Positions 1 through 9,224 of a stretch of 64,000 bases of DNA are shown here, piece after piece. The translations under genes and the position numbers were made by a program. Origin of the DNA: Hemerocallis citrina (lineage: Eukaryota > Streptophyta > Magnoliopsida > Asparagales > Asphodelaceae); NCBI GenBank assembly GCA_017893485.1, contig CM030359.1:32988430-33052429 (forward strand), written 5' to 3'. Positions within the stretch are counted from its first letter, which is position 1. The number at the start of each line of letters is the position of its first letter. Under the pieces are notes generated by a model. The model searched no databases, was not told the origin of the DNA, and saw only the letters and a program-made list of their open reading frames with translations.

Positions 1-1288
1 TACACAAAGGCAAAGTTGATCCAATGAAGTTTTCAAGAGAATCGATCAAGCAAGCTTCAAAGACAATGGCTCAAGCTCAATTCAAAAACTCAAGTTCAAG
101 ACAAGACTCAAGTGCTTCAAATGTTTTGTATAAAGTGTCCTGTAACAATTGTAATTTTTATTCTTTGAGTCTTAGAAACTTGTAATAGCCTTGTCACACA
201 CACTCACACATATCTTTTAATAATTGAGTGTTTTACAAAGTTAAAAGGTCGAAACAAGCTTGAATAAGTTCAGCTGTTGAGTACCAGTCGATCGTTCTTT
301 GGAACCATTCGACTGTCTTAGTACGAAATTGTTTGAACTCATACAAGCTCTGACCAGTCGTCTCATTATGGCAACACAGTCGACTGTTCAAGTCGTTTTG
401 ACAGTTTTCTGTTTTTTTAAAACTTGTTTTTCAAAATCAAATCTTTTTACTGCCGTTGTATGGTAGTTGGGATTCAACCTCTCAACGTCCAAACGTCTCT
501 AACTCTATAAAAAGAGTATAGAACTCATTTGGCAAAGGTTCCCATCAATTCTAAGCATTTTCTTAAGTTTCAAGTTTTTGTTTTTGAGAAGAACAAACTT
601 TTTTAAAGGCATACATATTCTCTAAGTCTTGGTTCTCTGAAAATTAGTCTAGTATAACTTCGAATTCGTTTTAGACTGATTTCAGAAGTTAATCTAATAG
701 CCACCATACAAAATCACAAATCACAAACAAGGCTATAGGTTATTGTAACTCTTTTTGTTGTTGTTTTCACTCTTGGGTTGTGAGAGTGGTCCTCTCGGTT
801 GGAGAGTAGGGCTCTTGGTTGTAGAGTCGGTTTTTCACTCTAGGGTGTAGAGTGGGTTTGCTCTCTCTAGTGGTGAGAGAGGTTTACGGGTTTGACATAG
901 TTGTTGTCAAACGCCGTAGAGTATTCTTGTACTTTTTCAAGAATAGTGGAAAATCTCAAGTGGGTTGCTTGGGGACTGGATGTAGGTCGGGAGGACCGAA
1001 CCAGGACACATCGCTGTGTTCTCTGTGGTTGTATTTTCTTCACTTGCAATCTCAATTTGGTTATGTTTTAGTTCTAAAACTTTTCTGAAAATTCGACTGG
1101 TTTCCGCTATAAGTCAACTGGTCCGACTCGTAACTCTCAGTAAAATGCTCTTCTAATCTGACGCGTCAGTTGACTGGATATCTCTTTTCAGTCGACTTAA
1201 CAGAACAAAAAGTTCAATTTCTTAATTAATTTTTATACAACACTATTCACCCCCCTACTGTTATTTGCCTTGCCTACAGGATCCAACA
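1..1288 (+). mobile_element. SIRE-like Copia LTR (left end outside window)
   Basis: The stretch has the look of a long SIRE/Maximus-type Copia LTR. It has a CA-rich left part, a TATA-like box near 506, and the run TTCACCCCCC (1247-1256) shortly before a terminal AACA at 1285-1288, as is typical of this LTR group. No primer-binding site follows, so it is the 3' LTR of an element lying to the left, or a solo LTR. The palindromic motif GTCGAC and close variants recur (near 288, 327, 355, 382, 1095, 1112, 1169 and 1193). There is no credible coding sequence; the 78-codon frame at 852-1088 has no recognisable domain. The lineage call rests on overall resemblance, not on a protein domain. Confidence 0.6.
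506..514 (+). promoter_or_regulatory. TATA-like box of the LTR
   Basis: TATAAAAAG sits in mid-LTR, where the R/U3 boundary of a Copia LTR would be expected. It is inferred only from the motif and its place. Confidence 0.4.
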
Positions 1289-1608
1289 GCAACCATACCT
1301 TAGTAAATTCTCCTTGGAAGCTGAAGGACCTCTGATCCGGTTGACAATGAGCACATGACTAAGGAATTTGGGGTAGGGAACTTCGAGGAACGAGTGGCGT
1401 TCTCTGATCCGGTTGTGACACATGTAGTTCTCTACTGTTATTTGCCTTGCCTACAGGATCCAACAGCAACCATACCTTAGTAAATTCTCCTTGGAAGCTG
1501 AAGGACCTCTGATCCGGTTGACAATGAGCACATGACTAAGGAATTTGGGGCAGGGAACTTCGAGGAACGAGTGGCGTTCTCTGATCCGGTTGTGACACAT
1601 GTAGTTCC
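1255..1608. repeat. 177-bp direct tandem duplication across the LTR end
   Basis: 1255-1431 and 1432-1608 are the same 177 bp twice. They differ at one T/C position inside (GGGGTAGGG versus GGGGCAGGG) and at the last base. The unit includes the last 34 bases of the LTR plus 143 bases of flank, so the duplication happened after the LTR had inserted. Confidence 0.9.
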
Positions 1609-2058
1609 CCCTATGGTCAGATCCTCCTTTGGGGGGGGGGGGGGCTACGTACACCCACCCGGGCTAGGTGCTCATGGAAACCGCATCCTGCTCTGCTGCC
1701 ACCAGCTCCGCTGCCACCATCTCCTCCACACCCGCTCCTTACCGGCTAGGCAGTTTGGTTCGCCTGCTCTCCCCAGAGTTTAATGAGGATGAGGGCCTCC
1801 CTGAAAACGACGTTGCTCTTATTCCCATCGCTATGAGGCATCTAATTGACCGGGACTTGGCTACCTTATCGAGCAAATCGTATGAGATTACATCGGTGGA
1901 GAGTTTATAGCATACATTTAAGGTATCATCACTTTTTTTTAATAAAAAATATCACTTGTTAGTCTATTACATTCGTAGTTTGTATAAACCATATTGAGGT
2001 TTTTTATTTATTTATTTAGGGTGTTTGTGTTGTGCCCAGCCTACATCAGTGAAATGTA
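1609..2058 (+). other. Unassigned leader with G14 run and an 80-codon open frame
   Basis: A run of 14 G lies at 1631-1644. An open frame at 1668-1910 is Ala/Ser/Thr-rich at its start and then acidic; I do not recognise it. It is followed by a T-rich tract (1933-2020) resembling a plant intron. The region sits just before a coiled-coil coding relic and may belong with it as the 5' part of an extra ORF upstream of gag. Confidence 0.3.
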
Positions 2059-2514
2059 GACATCGACGTGAAGGACGAGCTGATTTAGTCCGCTAGAGAT
2101 GATGCAACCAAGGCTTGGGAGGATGCAGCTACTGCCACTCAGCTTCTTTTCGACAAGAGGAAAAAGGTAGCCAATCTTGGGGCAAAGCTGGATGCCGAGC
2201 GTGAACGTGTGGTGGAACTTCAGGACGCCCTCCAAGCTCGCGAACAAGACTCTTGTCGAGCGGGATGGGAGCCTCTAGGCTTCGCAGGCCAACGCAAAAA
2301 AGTGGAAAGACAAGTATTAGCTTTCGTGGATGAGAAGTTCGCACTCATTGCTTAGATAGGGGATGCTCTAGACTGGGTGGAGGCGACGAAGAAAAAAAAT
2401 TCCTACCTGGAAGAGATGAACGCAGAATTTGAGCATGCGGTCGGTGACTTCTTGGAGAAAGACTATAACTCTCTGAAGGCATCATCTGATCTGCTTGTAC
2501 GGCCACATGAATGA
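2059..2514 (+). pseudogene. Coiled-coil protein relic upstream of gag
   Basis: One reading frame encodes a strongly helical, charged protein rich in Ala, Lys, Glu and Leu (for example KLDAERERVVELQDAL) with heptad-like spacing. It is broken by TAG at 2086 and TAG at 2353 and ends at TGA 2512-2514. No catalytic domain is visible. It lies about 120 bp before the gag relic of the old Gypsy element. The young Gypsy element at 24.6-36.7 kb also carries a coiled-coil ORF before gag, so this may be an extra retrotransposon ORF; equally it could be a captured host fragment. Confidence 0.45.
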
Positions 2515-2610
2515 CCGATCAGTGTTGAGCTTGAAAGATCTGACCAATGAGGATGTCGATGAGCCTGAGGTAGCCAAGGAGTGGGATCACCTTGAGGCGG
2601 ACCCGACTGC

Positions 2611-3442
2611 TGTCGTCCCTCCAAATACTACACCTGCGTTGCTTGGACCATGTTCACCAGGAGCTTCTTAGAGAAGTTCTTTCCGAGCATCACCCGGGTT
2701 GAGATGGAGTTCCTTACCCTGAAGCAGGTTGGGCATTTGTTTTGTTTTTGAATTTTGTTACATATTGTTCATGCGATGTTGTAACAAGAGAATCTCTTGG
2801 AGCAGGGTGCCCGGTCAGTGGACGAGTACATGGCAGAATTCACCAGGCTTAGCCGCTTCGCAGCCACCTTGGTAGGAAACGAATAGGATAGAGCCCGGAG
2901 ATTCCTATTAGGACTTGATCGATATATTCAGATGCATCTTGTTGCCCTTCGCCTTCGTACTTACGCTGAGGCTCTAGAGCTAGCCCGAGCCCAGGAGCAG
3001 TCCCGAAACAGGTTGGATCCTTCCCAGCAGACTGTTCAGCACCCCGTTGCTGCTGCTGTTAAGCCTTCTGGTGGGCCGATTCGGAGGCCAGTCCCGACCC
3101 ATCCGGTCAGGAAAGCTCCCTACTCTTCTGCTCGCCCTCAGAGAGTAGGTTTTTGTGACTTTTGCTGACTAGCTGGGCATGAGCGCAAGGACTGAAGGAG
3201 GGCGAATTACCGTTGCTTTGGCTGTGGCGCTGCTGACCACTCAGTGCGAGATTGCCTGCAGTAGAGGATGGCTCTTCTAGCCAGGGGTCCGACCCAGCCA
3301 GGAGCACCAGCTCATGGTCTGGTCAGGCCACCACTTTCCCCTCAGCGCCAGATCGTCGGTCAGACGACCACGGCTCCCAGGAGAGGTTAGGCTGACAACC
3401 TGACGACTGAAGAAGATGAGACAGAAGAAGGAGTCGTTGCAG
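2611..3442 (+). pseudogene. gag: Gypsy gag, decayed, with an intron-like interruption
   Basis: Capsid-type Gag of a chromoviral Ty3/Gypsy element. The frame reads from about 2611 through the conserved stretch ending EMEFLTLKQ at 2727, is interrupted for 78 bp, and resumes in phase with GARSVDEYMAEFTRLSRFA at 2806. A CCHC zinc knuckle (C-x2-C-x4-H-x4-C) lies at 3214-3255. Stops interrupt it (about 2884, 3166, 3190 and others), so it is not functional. The N-terminus is missing or merges with the relic upstream. The frame leaves 3442 in phase 1 and rejoins the protease at 3587. Confidence 0.8.
2728..2805 (+). other. Putative 78-bp GT-AG intron inside gag
   Basis: The sequence begins GTTGGG, is T-rich, contains an in-frame TGA and ends TTGGAGCAG. 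Removing it joins AAG CAG to GGT GCC with no loss of frame and restores the usual gag order LKQ-GARS. The young Gypsy element is continuous at this point, so the interruption is specific to this copy or its family. Splicing is inferred. Confidence 0.55.
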
Positions 3443-3586
3443 GTATTTTTGCATTTTATTATTTTTTCATTTCCTTTGTTTCTTTCATTATCTTGCTCTG
3501 TTCATTCATATCATCTTTTCTGCATGGTTATTCCTTTCTCCTTAATCGTTATTCTCTTTTCTCCTTGCCTTTTGACTCTATCCTAG
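3443..3586 (+). other. Putative 144-bp GT-AG intron at the gag-protease junction
   Basis: The sequence starts GTATTTTTG, is very T-rich and ends with a pyrimidine tract and TATCCTAG. Removal joins GTT GCA G to GT ATT ATC, making one glycine codon (phase 1) that runs into protease 16 codons before the last residue of its Asp-Ser-Gly motif. The young Gypsy element has an intron at exactly the same codon and phase. Confidence 0.65.
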
Positions 3587-4135
3587 GTATTATCTTAGTT
3601 CGTTCTTTCCCTGCTCATGTCCTCTTTGATTCCGGGGCGAACCATTCCTTCGTCTCTTTCCGCTTCGTAGATCGGCATCAGCTGGACTGCAGTATAATGA
3701 CAGTGGCTTGGAACATCATCACAGGTGGCGGTGTTGTCGTCTATTCCTGGGAGTGCAAACAGAGCCCCGTGGTTATTGGTGGTGCAGAATTTAAGGCTGA
3801 CCTGATCGTAATTGGGAATTCTGGATTCGACGTCATTCTTGGTATGGATTGGTTGGGTGAGTCCCATGCTATCATATATTGCCGAGCCAAGAAAGTTGTA
3901 TTCAGAATCCCACGTCGCATAGAGTTTGAGTTCCATGCTGGGGAGACACCCCTTGGCCGAGCTAAGACTGCAGTAGATCAGGTGACTTGTGCTATGGAGT
4001 TGCAAGCAGGCTGTGAGGCTGCGCTTCTAGTAATGCTGGAGTTTTTGGATGTTTTCCTGAGGAGTTGCCTGGGCTATCCCCAGATAGGGATGTGGAATTT
4101 GGTATTGAGGTTCAGCCAGGTACTACATCAATAAC
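3587..4135 (+). pseudogene. pro: Gypsy aspartic protease and start of RT linker
   Basis: Retropepsin-like protease that would mature Gag-Pol. The active-site motif LFDSGANHSF (DSG at 3628-3636) is followed by the usual stretch ending VILGMDWLGE near 3858. The frame continues to about 4030 and then shifts, so the proline-rich linker to RT is read in another frame. The protease core itself looks uninterrupted. Confidence 0.8.
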
Positions 4136-5215
4136 GAAGAGTCCCTAGATAATGGCACCAGTTGAGCTAGCAGAGTTGAAGGTGCAGATCCCAGGGATTC
4201 ATCAGGCCCAGTGTTTCACCGTGGGGAGCTCTAGTCCTATTTGTCAGCAAGAAGGATGGAAGCCGCAGTCTGTGCATTGATTACTAGAAACTGAACAGTG
4301 TTACTGTGAAAAACCGGTATCTGCTGCACATGATCAATGATTTGTTTGACCCGTTAGGTGGTGAGTCAGTCTTTTCGAAGTTGGATCTTTGCTTAGGCTA
4401 TCATCAGGTCAAGGTGAAAGCTGCTGATGTGCAGAAAACAGCCTTCAGAACAAGGTATGGGCACTATGAGTTCCTAGTCATGCCTTTCGGGAGTCACGAA
4501 TGCGCCAGCTGTGTTCATAAGTCAGATGAATATGTTCTTTTCCCCATTATTGGACAGATTCATGGTGGTCTTCATAGATTATATTCTGGTGTATTCTCGG
4601 AACCAGAAGGAACATGTTGAGCATCTAAGGATGGTTCTACAGACTCTGAGGGGGAATCAGCTCTATATGAAACTCAGCAAGTGTGAGTTTTGGCTGGACC
4701 GAGTTATCTTTTTGGGGCATATCATCTCGGGCGAGGGAATCGCAGTTGATCCGACTAAGACTGCGGCAGTGAAAGATTGGCCAGTGCCTAAGTCAGTTTC
4801 AAAGGTGAGAAGTTTCCTTGGACCAGCTGTATATTATCGGAAATTCATCCAAGACTTTTCGAAAATAGTTGGGCCACTGACTAAGCTGATAAGGAAGGAT
4901 CAGAAATTTATCTAGGATGGGGATTGCAGCGAAGCTTTTGCAGAGTAGAAGAGCAGGCTGACATCAGCACCAATGTTAACTATTTTGGATGGTACAGGTG
5001 GATTTGTGGTTCACTATAATGCTTCTAGAAAGGGTCTTGGTGCAGTGTTGATGCAGAAGGGCCGAGTTGTTGCTTATGCATCGATGCAGTTGAGGTTGCA
5101 GTGGTGGTCTTTGCTTTGAAGCTGTGGAGAAACTATTTTCTTGGAGACCGAGTTGAAATCTTTACTGGCCACAAAAGTCTCAAGTATGTTTTCACCCGGA
5201 TGCTTTGAGCAGGAG
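4136..5215 (+). pseudogene. Gypsy reverse transcriptase and RNase H, decayed
   Basis: RT blocks are recognisable: [17 protein letters not shown] (4374-4424), [16 protein letters not shown] (to about 4491), then after a frameshift [11 protein letters not shown] (about 4567-4599) and [11 protein letters not shown]. The catalytic FIDD has become FIDY, which would abolish polymerisation. The RNase H start ([18 protein letters not shown], about 4999) has Asn in place of the catalytic Asp. Several stops and shifts follow, including one at 4913 and others past 5110. Confidence 0.85.
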
Positions 5216-5454
5216 ACCAGTTGCCATGTTCCTGGCTCAGCAGAGGGAACTTGTTGAGTAGATGAGGAGATTGGAATTGGATGTGATCTTGCTGAGTTCT
5301 ATCGGAGTTGCATGATGCTTCAGCTTCAGGCGTCTCTTGTTGAGCAGATTAAAGAGGCTCAGGCCGGTGATAAGCAGTTGCAGAAATTCAGAGCAAAGGT
5401 TGAGGCAGGTCTTAGAACAAATATGGTTGTTCATGAGATGGATCGCTTCGTTTT
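5216..5454 (+). other. RNase H to integrase spacer, frame-shifted
   Basis: Sequence between RNase H and the integrase zinc finger. It translates in pieces to the usual linker but has stops in all + frames. No separate feature is visible. Confidence 0.5.
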
Positions 5455-6130
5455 GGGTCCATGTTGTGTGTTCTGAAGGGTGAAGTTCGTCAGAAGTTGC
5501 TTGAGGAAGCCCACCAGTCTTCGTACTCCATTCATCCCAGTGGTACTAAGATGTATCGGGACTTGAAGCTTCACTTCTGGTGGCATGGTATGAAGAGGGC
5601 CATAGCTAGATTTGTGTCTCAGTGCTTGATCTGCCAGCAGGTGAAGGCAGAGCATTAGAGAACCGTCGGACTTCTTCAACCTTTTCCCATTCCAGAGTGA
5701 AAGTGGGAACACATCACGCTGGGTTTTGTGACCGCCTTGCCGAGGAGTCCCAAGGGTCACAATGCCATTTGGGTGATTGTGGACAGACTGACGAAGAGTG
5801 CTCACTTCATTCCCTTTAGAGTTTGGCAGTCTACTGAGAGCCTGGTAGAGAAGTACATGCAAGAGATCATCAGGCTTCATAGGGTTCCAGTCAGTATTGT
5901 AGCCGAAAGGGATACGAGTTTCAGATGTCAGTTTTGGGAGAGTCTTCAGAGTAGTCTGGGAAATAAACTGAAGTACAGCACAACTTTTCACCCTCAGACA
6001 GATGGACAGTCAGAGAGGACCATCCAGACTCTAGAGGACATGTTGAGGTCATGTGTGCTACAGTTCGGAGGATCTTGGTCTTGTAGAGTTCTCGTACAAT
6101 AACAGCTATTAGGCCAGTCTTAAAGATACA
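5455..6130 (+). pseudogene. Gypsy integrase, zinc finger and catalytic core, decayed
   Basis: The HHCC zinc finger is present (His-x6-His near 5512-5533, Cys-x2-Cys near 5623-5634). After a stop and frame change at about 5656 the core follows: [23 protein letters not shown] and TDGQSERTIQTLEDM (5767-6045), giving Asp and Glu at the DDE positions. A frameshift near 6070 ends the readable core. Confidence 0.85.
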
Positions 6131-6228
6131 CCGTACAAGGCACTATATGTTCGGAAGTGCAGAGTGCTAGGATGACATCGTTGAGATGAAGTTGTTGGGT
6201 TTGGAGTTGATCACCAACTGTTGATGCG

Positions 6229-6735
6229 GTGACTCGGATCAGGAAGCATCTTCAGGCAGCACAAGACATGCAGAGGAGATGGGCAGATGTCCATAGGAGA
6301 GCCTTGAAGTTTGAGGTGGGTAACCATGTTTTCCGTAAGGTATCGCCGTGGAGAGGTGTCATTCATTTTGGTGGTGGGGACAAGCTAAGCCCTAGGTTCA
6401 TCAGGCAATTTGATATCGTGGAACAAGTAGGCAAGGTGGCATATCGTCTTGCATTGCCACTGGCTTTATCTGGGGTGCACGACGTCTTCCATGTCTTACA
6501 ACTCAGGAGGTACATCCGTGATGAGAGCCGTGTGATCGACTATTCGGAGTTTTCCATGCAGCCGGATCTGTCTTATGAGATTCTGCCAATTGCTATTTTG
6601 GACCTGAGGGAGAAAGTGATGAAGAACAAGGTTATCAATCTGGTTCGAGTTTCTTGGAATCGTCACTCGCCGGGTGATTAGACTTGGGAATTGGAGGAGG
6701 GGATCCAGCAGAAGTTTCCTCATTTGTTTGAGTAG
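6229..6735 (+). pseudogene. Integrase C-terminus with chromodomain-like tail
   Basis: The frame runs through the GPY/F-like region (LKFEVGNHVFRKVSPWRGV, then SPRFIRQFDIVEQVGKVAYRL and VHDVFHVLQLRRYI) to a tail ending TWELEEGIQQKFPHLFE, which has the form of the chromodomain at the end of plant chromovirus integrases. A TAG at 6679 interrupts the tail. This places the element among Tekay/Del-type chromoviruses. Confidence 0.8.
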
Positions 6736-6819
6736 CTTTTGTTATTGTTGTTGTTCTTTCTTTTCTTTCGGAGGTACCCTATGTACTTGTTTGAATTTCG
6801 AGGAAGAAATTCTTCTTGT

Positions 6820-6834
6820 TAGGTGGGTAGAATT
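6820..6834 (+). promoter_or_regulatory. Polypurine tract of the old Gypsy element
   Basis: The purine-rich AGGTGGGTAGAAT stands directly before the TG of the 3' LTR. Upstream lies TTTCGAGGAAGAAATTC, close to the sequence that usually precedes the PPT in this lineage. Confidence 0.65.
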
Positions 6835-7752
6835 TGTAACCCCTGTATCCCCTCTTCTTGTATTTTGTATTGTATTTATTTTTCTGAGTATCTATCCTGA
6901 TTGTATTCCTTATCGTGTAATTGATTCTTCGTACTCAATAAAATTCATCTATTGTTTTTGTCGTTTGTGATTTCAATCTTCTTGATTCAAACCCTTCTGT
7001 CAATTAATTGTCTCTGGATGAATTGTTTAATTCTAAATTTATTCATTCATGGCCTAATTGTTTAATATCTGATTTCTGCACTTTTGGATCTGGTTTTTTA
7101 ACCCTATCTATCCCATTTAGACCAAAAACCCAATCAATCCGCCCTATTGGATCCTAAACCAGCTACCCAACACCCTCTTCTTTGACCCAGTCTTCCCAAA
7201 TTTCTCCCTCACGTTCTCCATATCTGCCTAACAAGCAGATCTTCTTCCCCTTGATTCCTCAAAATCCTGACCAGCCAAATCCCATTAAAATCCCAACCTA
7301 ATTTGTTATATTCCTCCCAACAGTCATTATCCCCATAAACAAACCCTAATTTCTTTCTCTCTCCAACTTACACTCCCTCTCTCTTCCATTCACTGTACCC
7401 CGACCTGTACTTTCGACCACCACCGCGTTGCCCTCCTCCCGTCGCACCTCCCCCTTCGCGAACTCACTGTCACGCCGCCCTGTGCACACCCGATCCCCGA
7501 CGCCCTGAGCCTCACGCCAGCCACCCATGACTACCCTTCATCCCGAGCCTCCACATCAGTAACCCCGATGCCGCCTGTCACCGTCTGCCGTCCTCCTCCA
7601 TCGTCGTCGTCGTCTTCCACCGCCGAGACCCCCGGCTACCATTGCCCGTGCTGTTGTGCATGCAATTGATCAGGAACTCATCTAGCCGCCCGATTCCCTC
7701 GTGATCGTGATCATCACCATCGCCTTGATCTCCTCTTGATTGAGATCAGATG
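6835..7752 (+). mobile_element. 3' LTR of the old Gypsy element, left part
   Basis: The LTR starts TGTAACCCC right after the PPT. It turns from T-rich to a C-rich leader (about 7330-7740, with AAACCCTAA near 7340) as in many chromovirus LTRs. At 7752 it is interrupted by a nested block. The 5-bp flanks of that block are AGATG (7748-7752) and AGATC (13031-13035), four of five matching; reading across them gives a smooth continuation. Confidence 0.65.
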
Positions 7753-7767
7753 TGTATTACCCCGTAA

Positions 7768-7831
<64 letters not shown>

Positions 7832-8228
7832 GAGAGGGTGTAATAGGGGGGCATGACATTGAGAACAACAACATGGTTGTGCAGTTGGATTGGATTGAGG
7901 CTGACGTCATCCGACGTCAACATGGTGGGGACACCCATTTGAGATGCGAAGACAAAGAGATTGTTGTGTTCTCTCTTTTTGCTGACGTGGCACATGGGCT
8001 TCAGCTTGTGTGTGCACGGGAGGAAGTGAGAGATGTGTTTGAGAATTATCCCATATCGGGAGTATACAATAATTAATTAAGTATAAATATAATTGCCTAT
8101 GATCAAGAGTCACCTAATTGATTAACCACCTTTTGAGAGGCAGCCTGTGGTGGGTAGTTGTACTATAAGTATTAATTTGTCTTCTAAAAATAATAAAAAT
8201 TATATGAGTATTGGGGTGGGGCGTTACA
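7753..8228 (+). repeat. Left LTR of the tiny element
   Basis: 476 bp, starting TGTATTACCCC and ending GGCGTTACA. It contains an (AT)n run (about 7774-7828) and a TATA-like AGTATAAATATAATT near 8080. From GAGAGGGTGTAATAGGGGG onward it aligns along its length with 8726-9127. Confidence 0.8.
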
Positions 8229-8230
8229 AA

Positions 8231-8242
8231 TGGTATCAGAGC
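8231..8242 (+). promoter_or_regulatory. Primer-binding site (initiator tRNA-Met type)
   Basis: TGGTATCAGAGC is the standard plant LTR-retrotransposon PBS complementary to the initiator methionine tRNA 3' end. It stands two bases after the LTR. Confidence 0.9.
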
Positions 8243-8417
8243 TGAATTTCGACACTGGTGTGGAAGAGGGCCTCAGTATGATCTGCGGTGTTGAGGTCAC
8301 TGATCTCCGAGATCGAGGACGATGCTACATCGGCTAGAAAGAAGGATCCAACACTAGATGGCATGCCCCGTACTCAGCGAGGACGCTGATTTCTAAATAG
8401 GGGGGGGGGGGGGTGTA

Positions 8418-8430
8418 TGTAATACCCGTG

Positions 8431-8528
<98 letters not shown>

Positions 8529-8631
8529 GAAATGCTCAGTTGAAAACGCAAATGTTGTGAAAACCCGTGAAAACAACCTAGGCCGTTGTTGGAACAACGG
8601 CCTAGGTGGTTGGGTTTTTAATTTAGCATTT

Positions 8632-8712
<81 letters not shown>

Positions 8713-9127
8713 TATAATATAAGTAGGAGAGAGGGTGTAATAGGGGGTCCCACGACATTGAGAACAACAGCACGGTTGTGCTGTTGGAATGGATTGAGGC
8801 TGACGTCATCCGACGTACGCGGGGTGGGGCCACCCGTTTGAGATGTTAAGATAGAGAGATTGTTGTGTTCTCTCTCTTTGCCGACGTGGCACATGGGCTT
8901 CGGCTTGTGTGTGCATGAGAGGAAGTGAGAGATGTGTTTGAGAATTATCCCATATCGGGAGTATACAATAATTAATTAAGTATAAATATAATTGCCTATG
9001 ATCAAGCGTCAACTAATTGGTTAACCACCTTTGGAGAGGCAGCTTGTGGTGGGCAGTTGTACTATAAGTATTAATTTGTCTTTTAAAAGTAATAAAAATT
9101 TTCTGAGTATTGTGACGGGGTGTTACA
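8418..9127 (+). repeat. Right LTR of the tiny element, enlarged by AT runs and a MITE
   Basis: 710 bp, starting TGTAATACCC directly after a 14-G PPT (8400-8413 plus TGTA) and ending GGTGTTACA. The excess length over the left LTR is an (AT)n run at about 8437-8526, a 108-bp foldback element and a second run at 8635-8704. Downstream, AATGATAGAGTAAATTTTCGA resembles the PBS region after the left LTR, so this LTR may also have headed another, now deleted, internal region. Confidence 0.75.
8527..8634. mobile_element. 108-bp foldback MITE inside an AT microsatellite
   Basis: The ends are a perfect 10-bp terminal inverted repeat (GGGAAATGCT ... AGCATTTCCC). The middle holds a second near-perfect inverted repeat (CCTAGGCCGTTG ... 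CAACGGCCTAGG). It splits an (AT)n tract, so the target duplication cannot be read (TA, or a longer AT duplication). The left LTR lacks it, which dates it after the two LTRs formed. Superfamily not assignable. Confidence 0.75.
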
Positions 9128-9224
9128 AATGATAGAGTAAATTTTCGAAACTATCTTGTAAGTTTTGTATTTTGTTTTCTTTTGTTAGAGTAGTTCTGAG
9201 GACAGAACTATTCTAAGGGGGGAG
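9128..9224 (+). mobile_element. Remnant of a Gypsy internal 3' end with PPT
   Basis: The stretch TAGTTCTGAGGACAGAACTA followed by TTCTAAGGGGGGAG closely matches the same place in the young Gypsy element (the complement of 28042-28085), which precedes its 3' LTR. It is what remains of an internal region before the LTR that starts at 9225. Confidence 0.7.

Larger units (their letters stand above)
7753..9127 (+). mobile_element. Tiny non-autonomous LTR retrotransposon (TRIM-like)
   Basis: Two related direct LTRs (7753-8228 and 8418-9127) enclose only 189 bp. The inside begins two bases after the left LTR with a primer-binding site and ends with a G-run PPT touching the right LTR. It has no coding capacity beyond a few codons of a gag-like start (ATG near 8358). 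Both LTRs begin TGTA(A/T)TACCC and end TTACA. The direct 5-bp flanks (AGATG and AATGA) do not match. It is probably a deletion derivative of a Gypsy element. Confidence 0.75.

Noticed and set aside
8413..8712. Long Ile-Tyr repeat proteins
   Set aside because: Pure translation of (AT)n microsatellite; the same holds at 7771-7995, 38030-38105 and 52967-53149.
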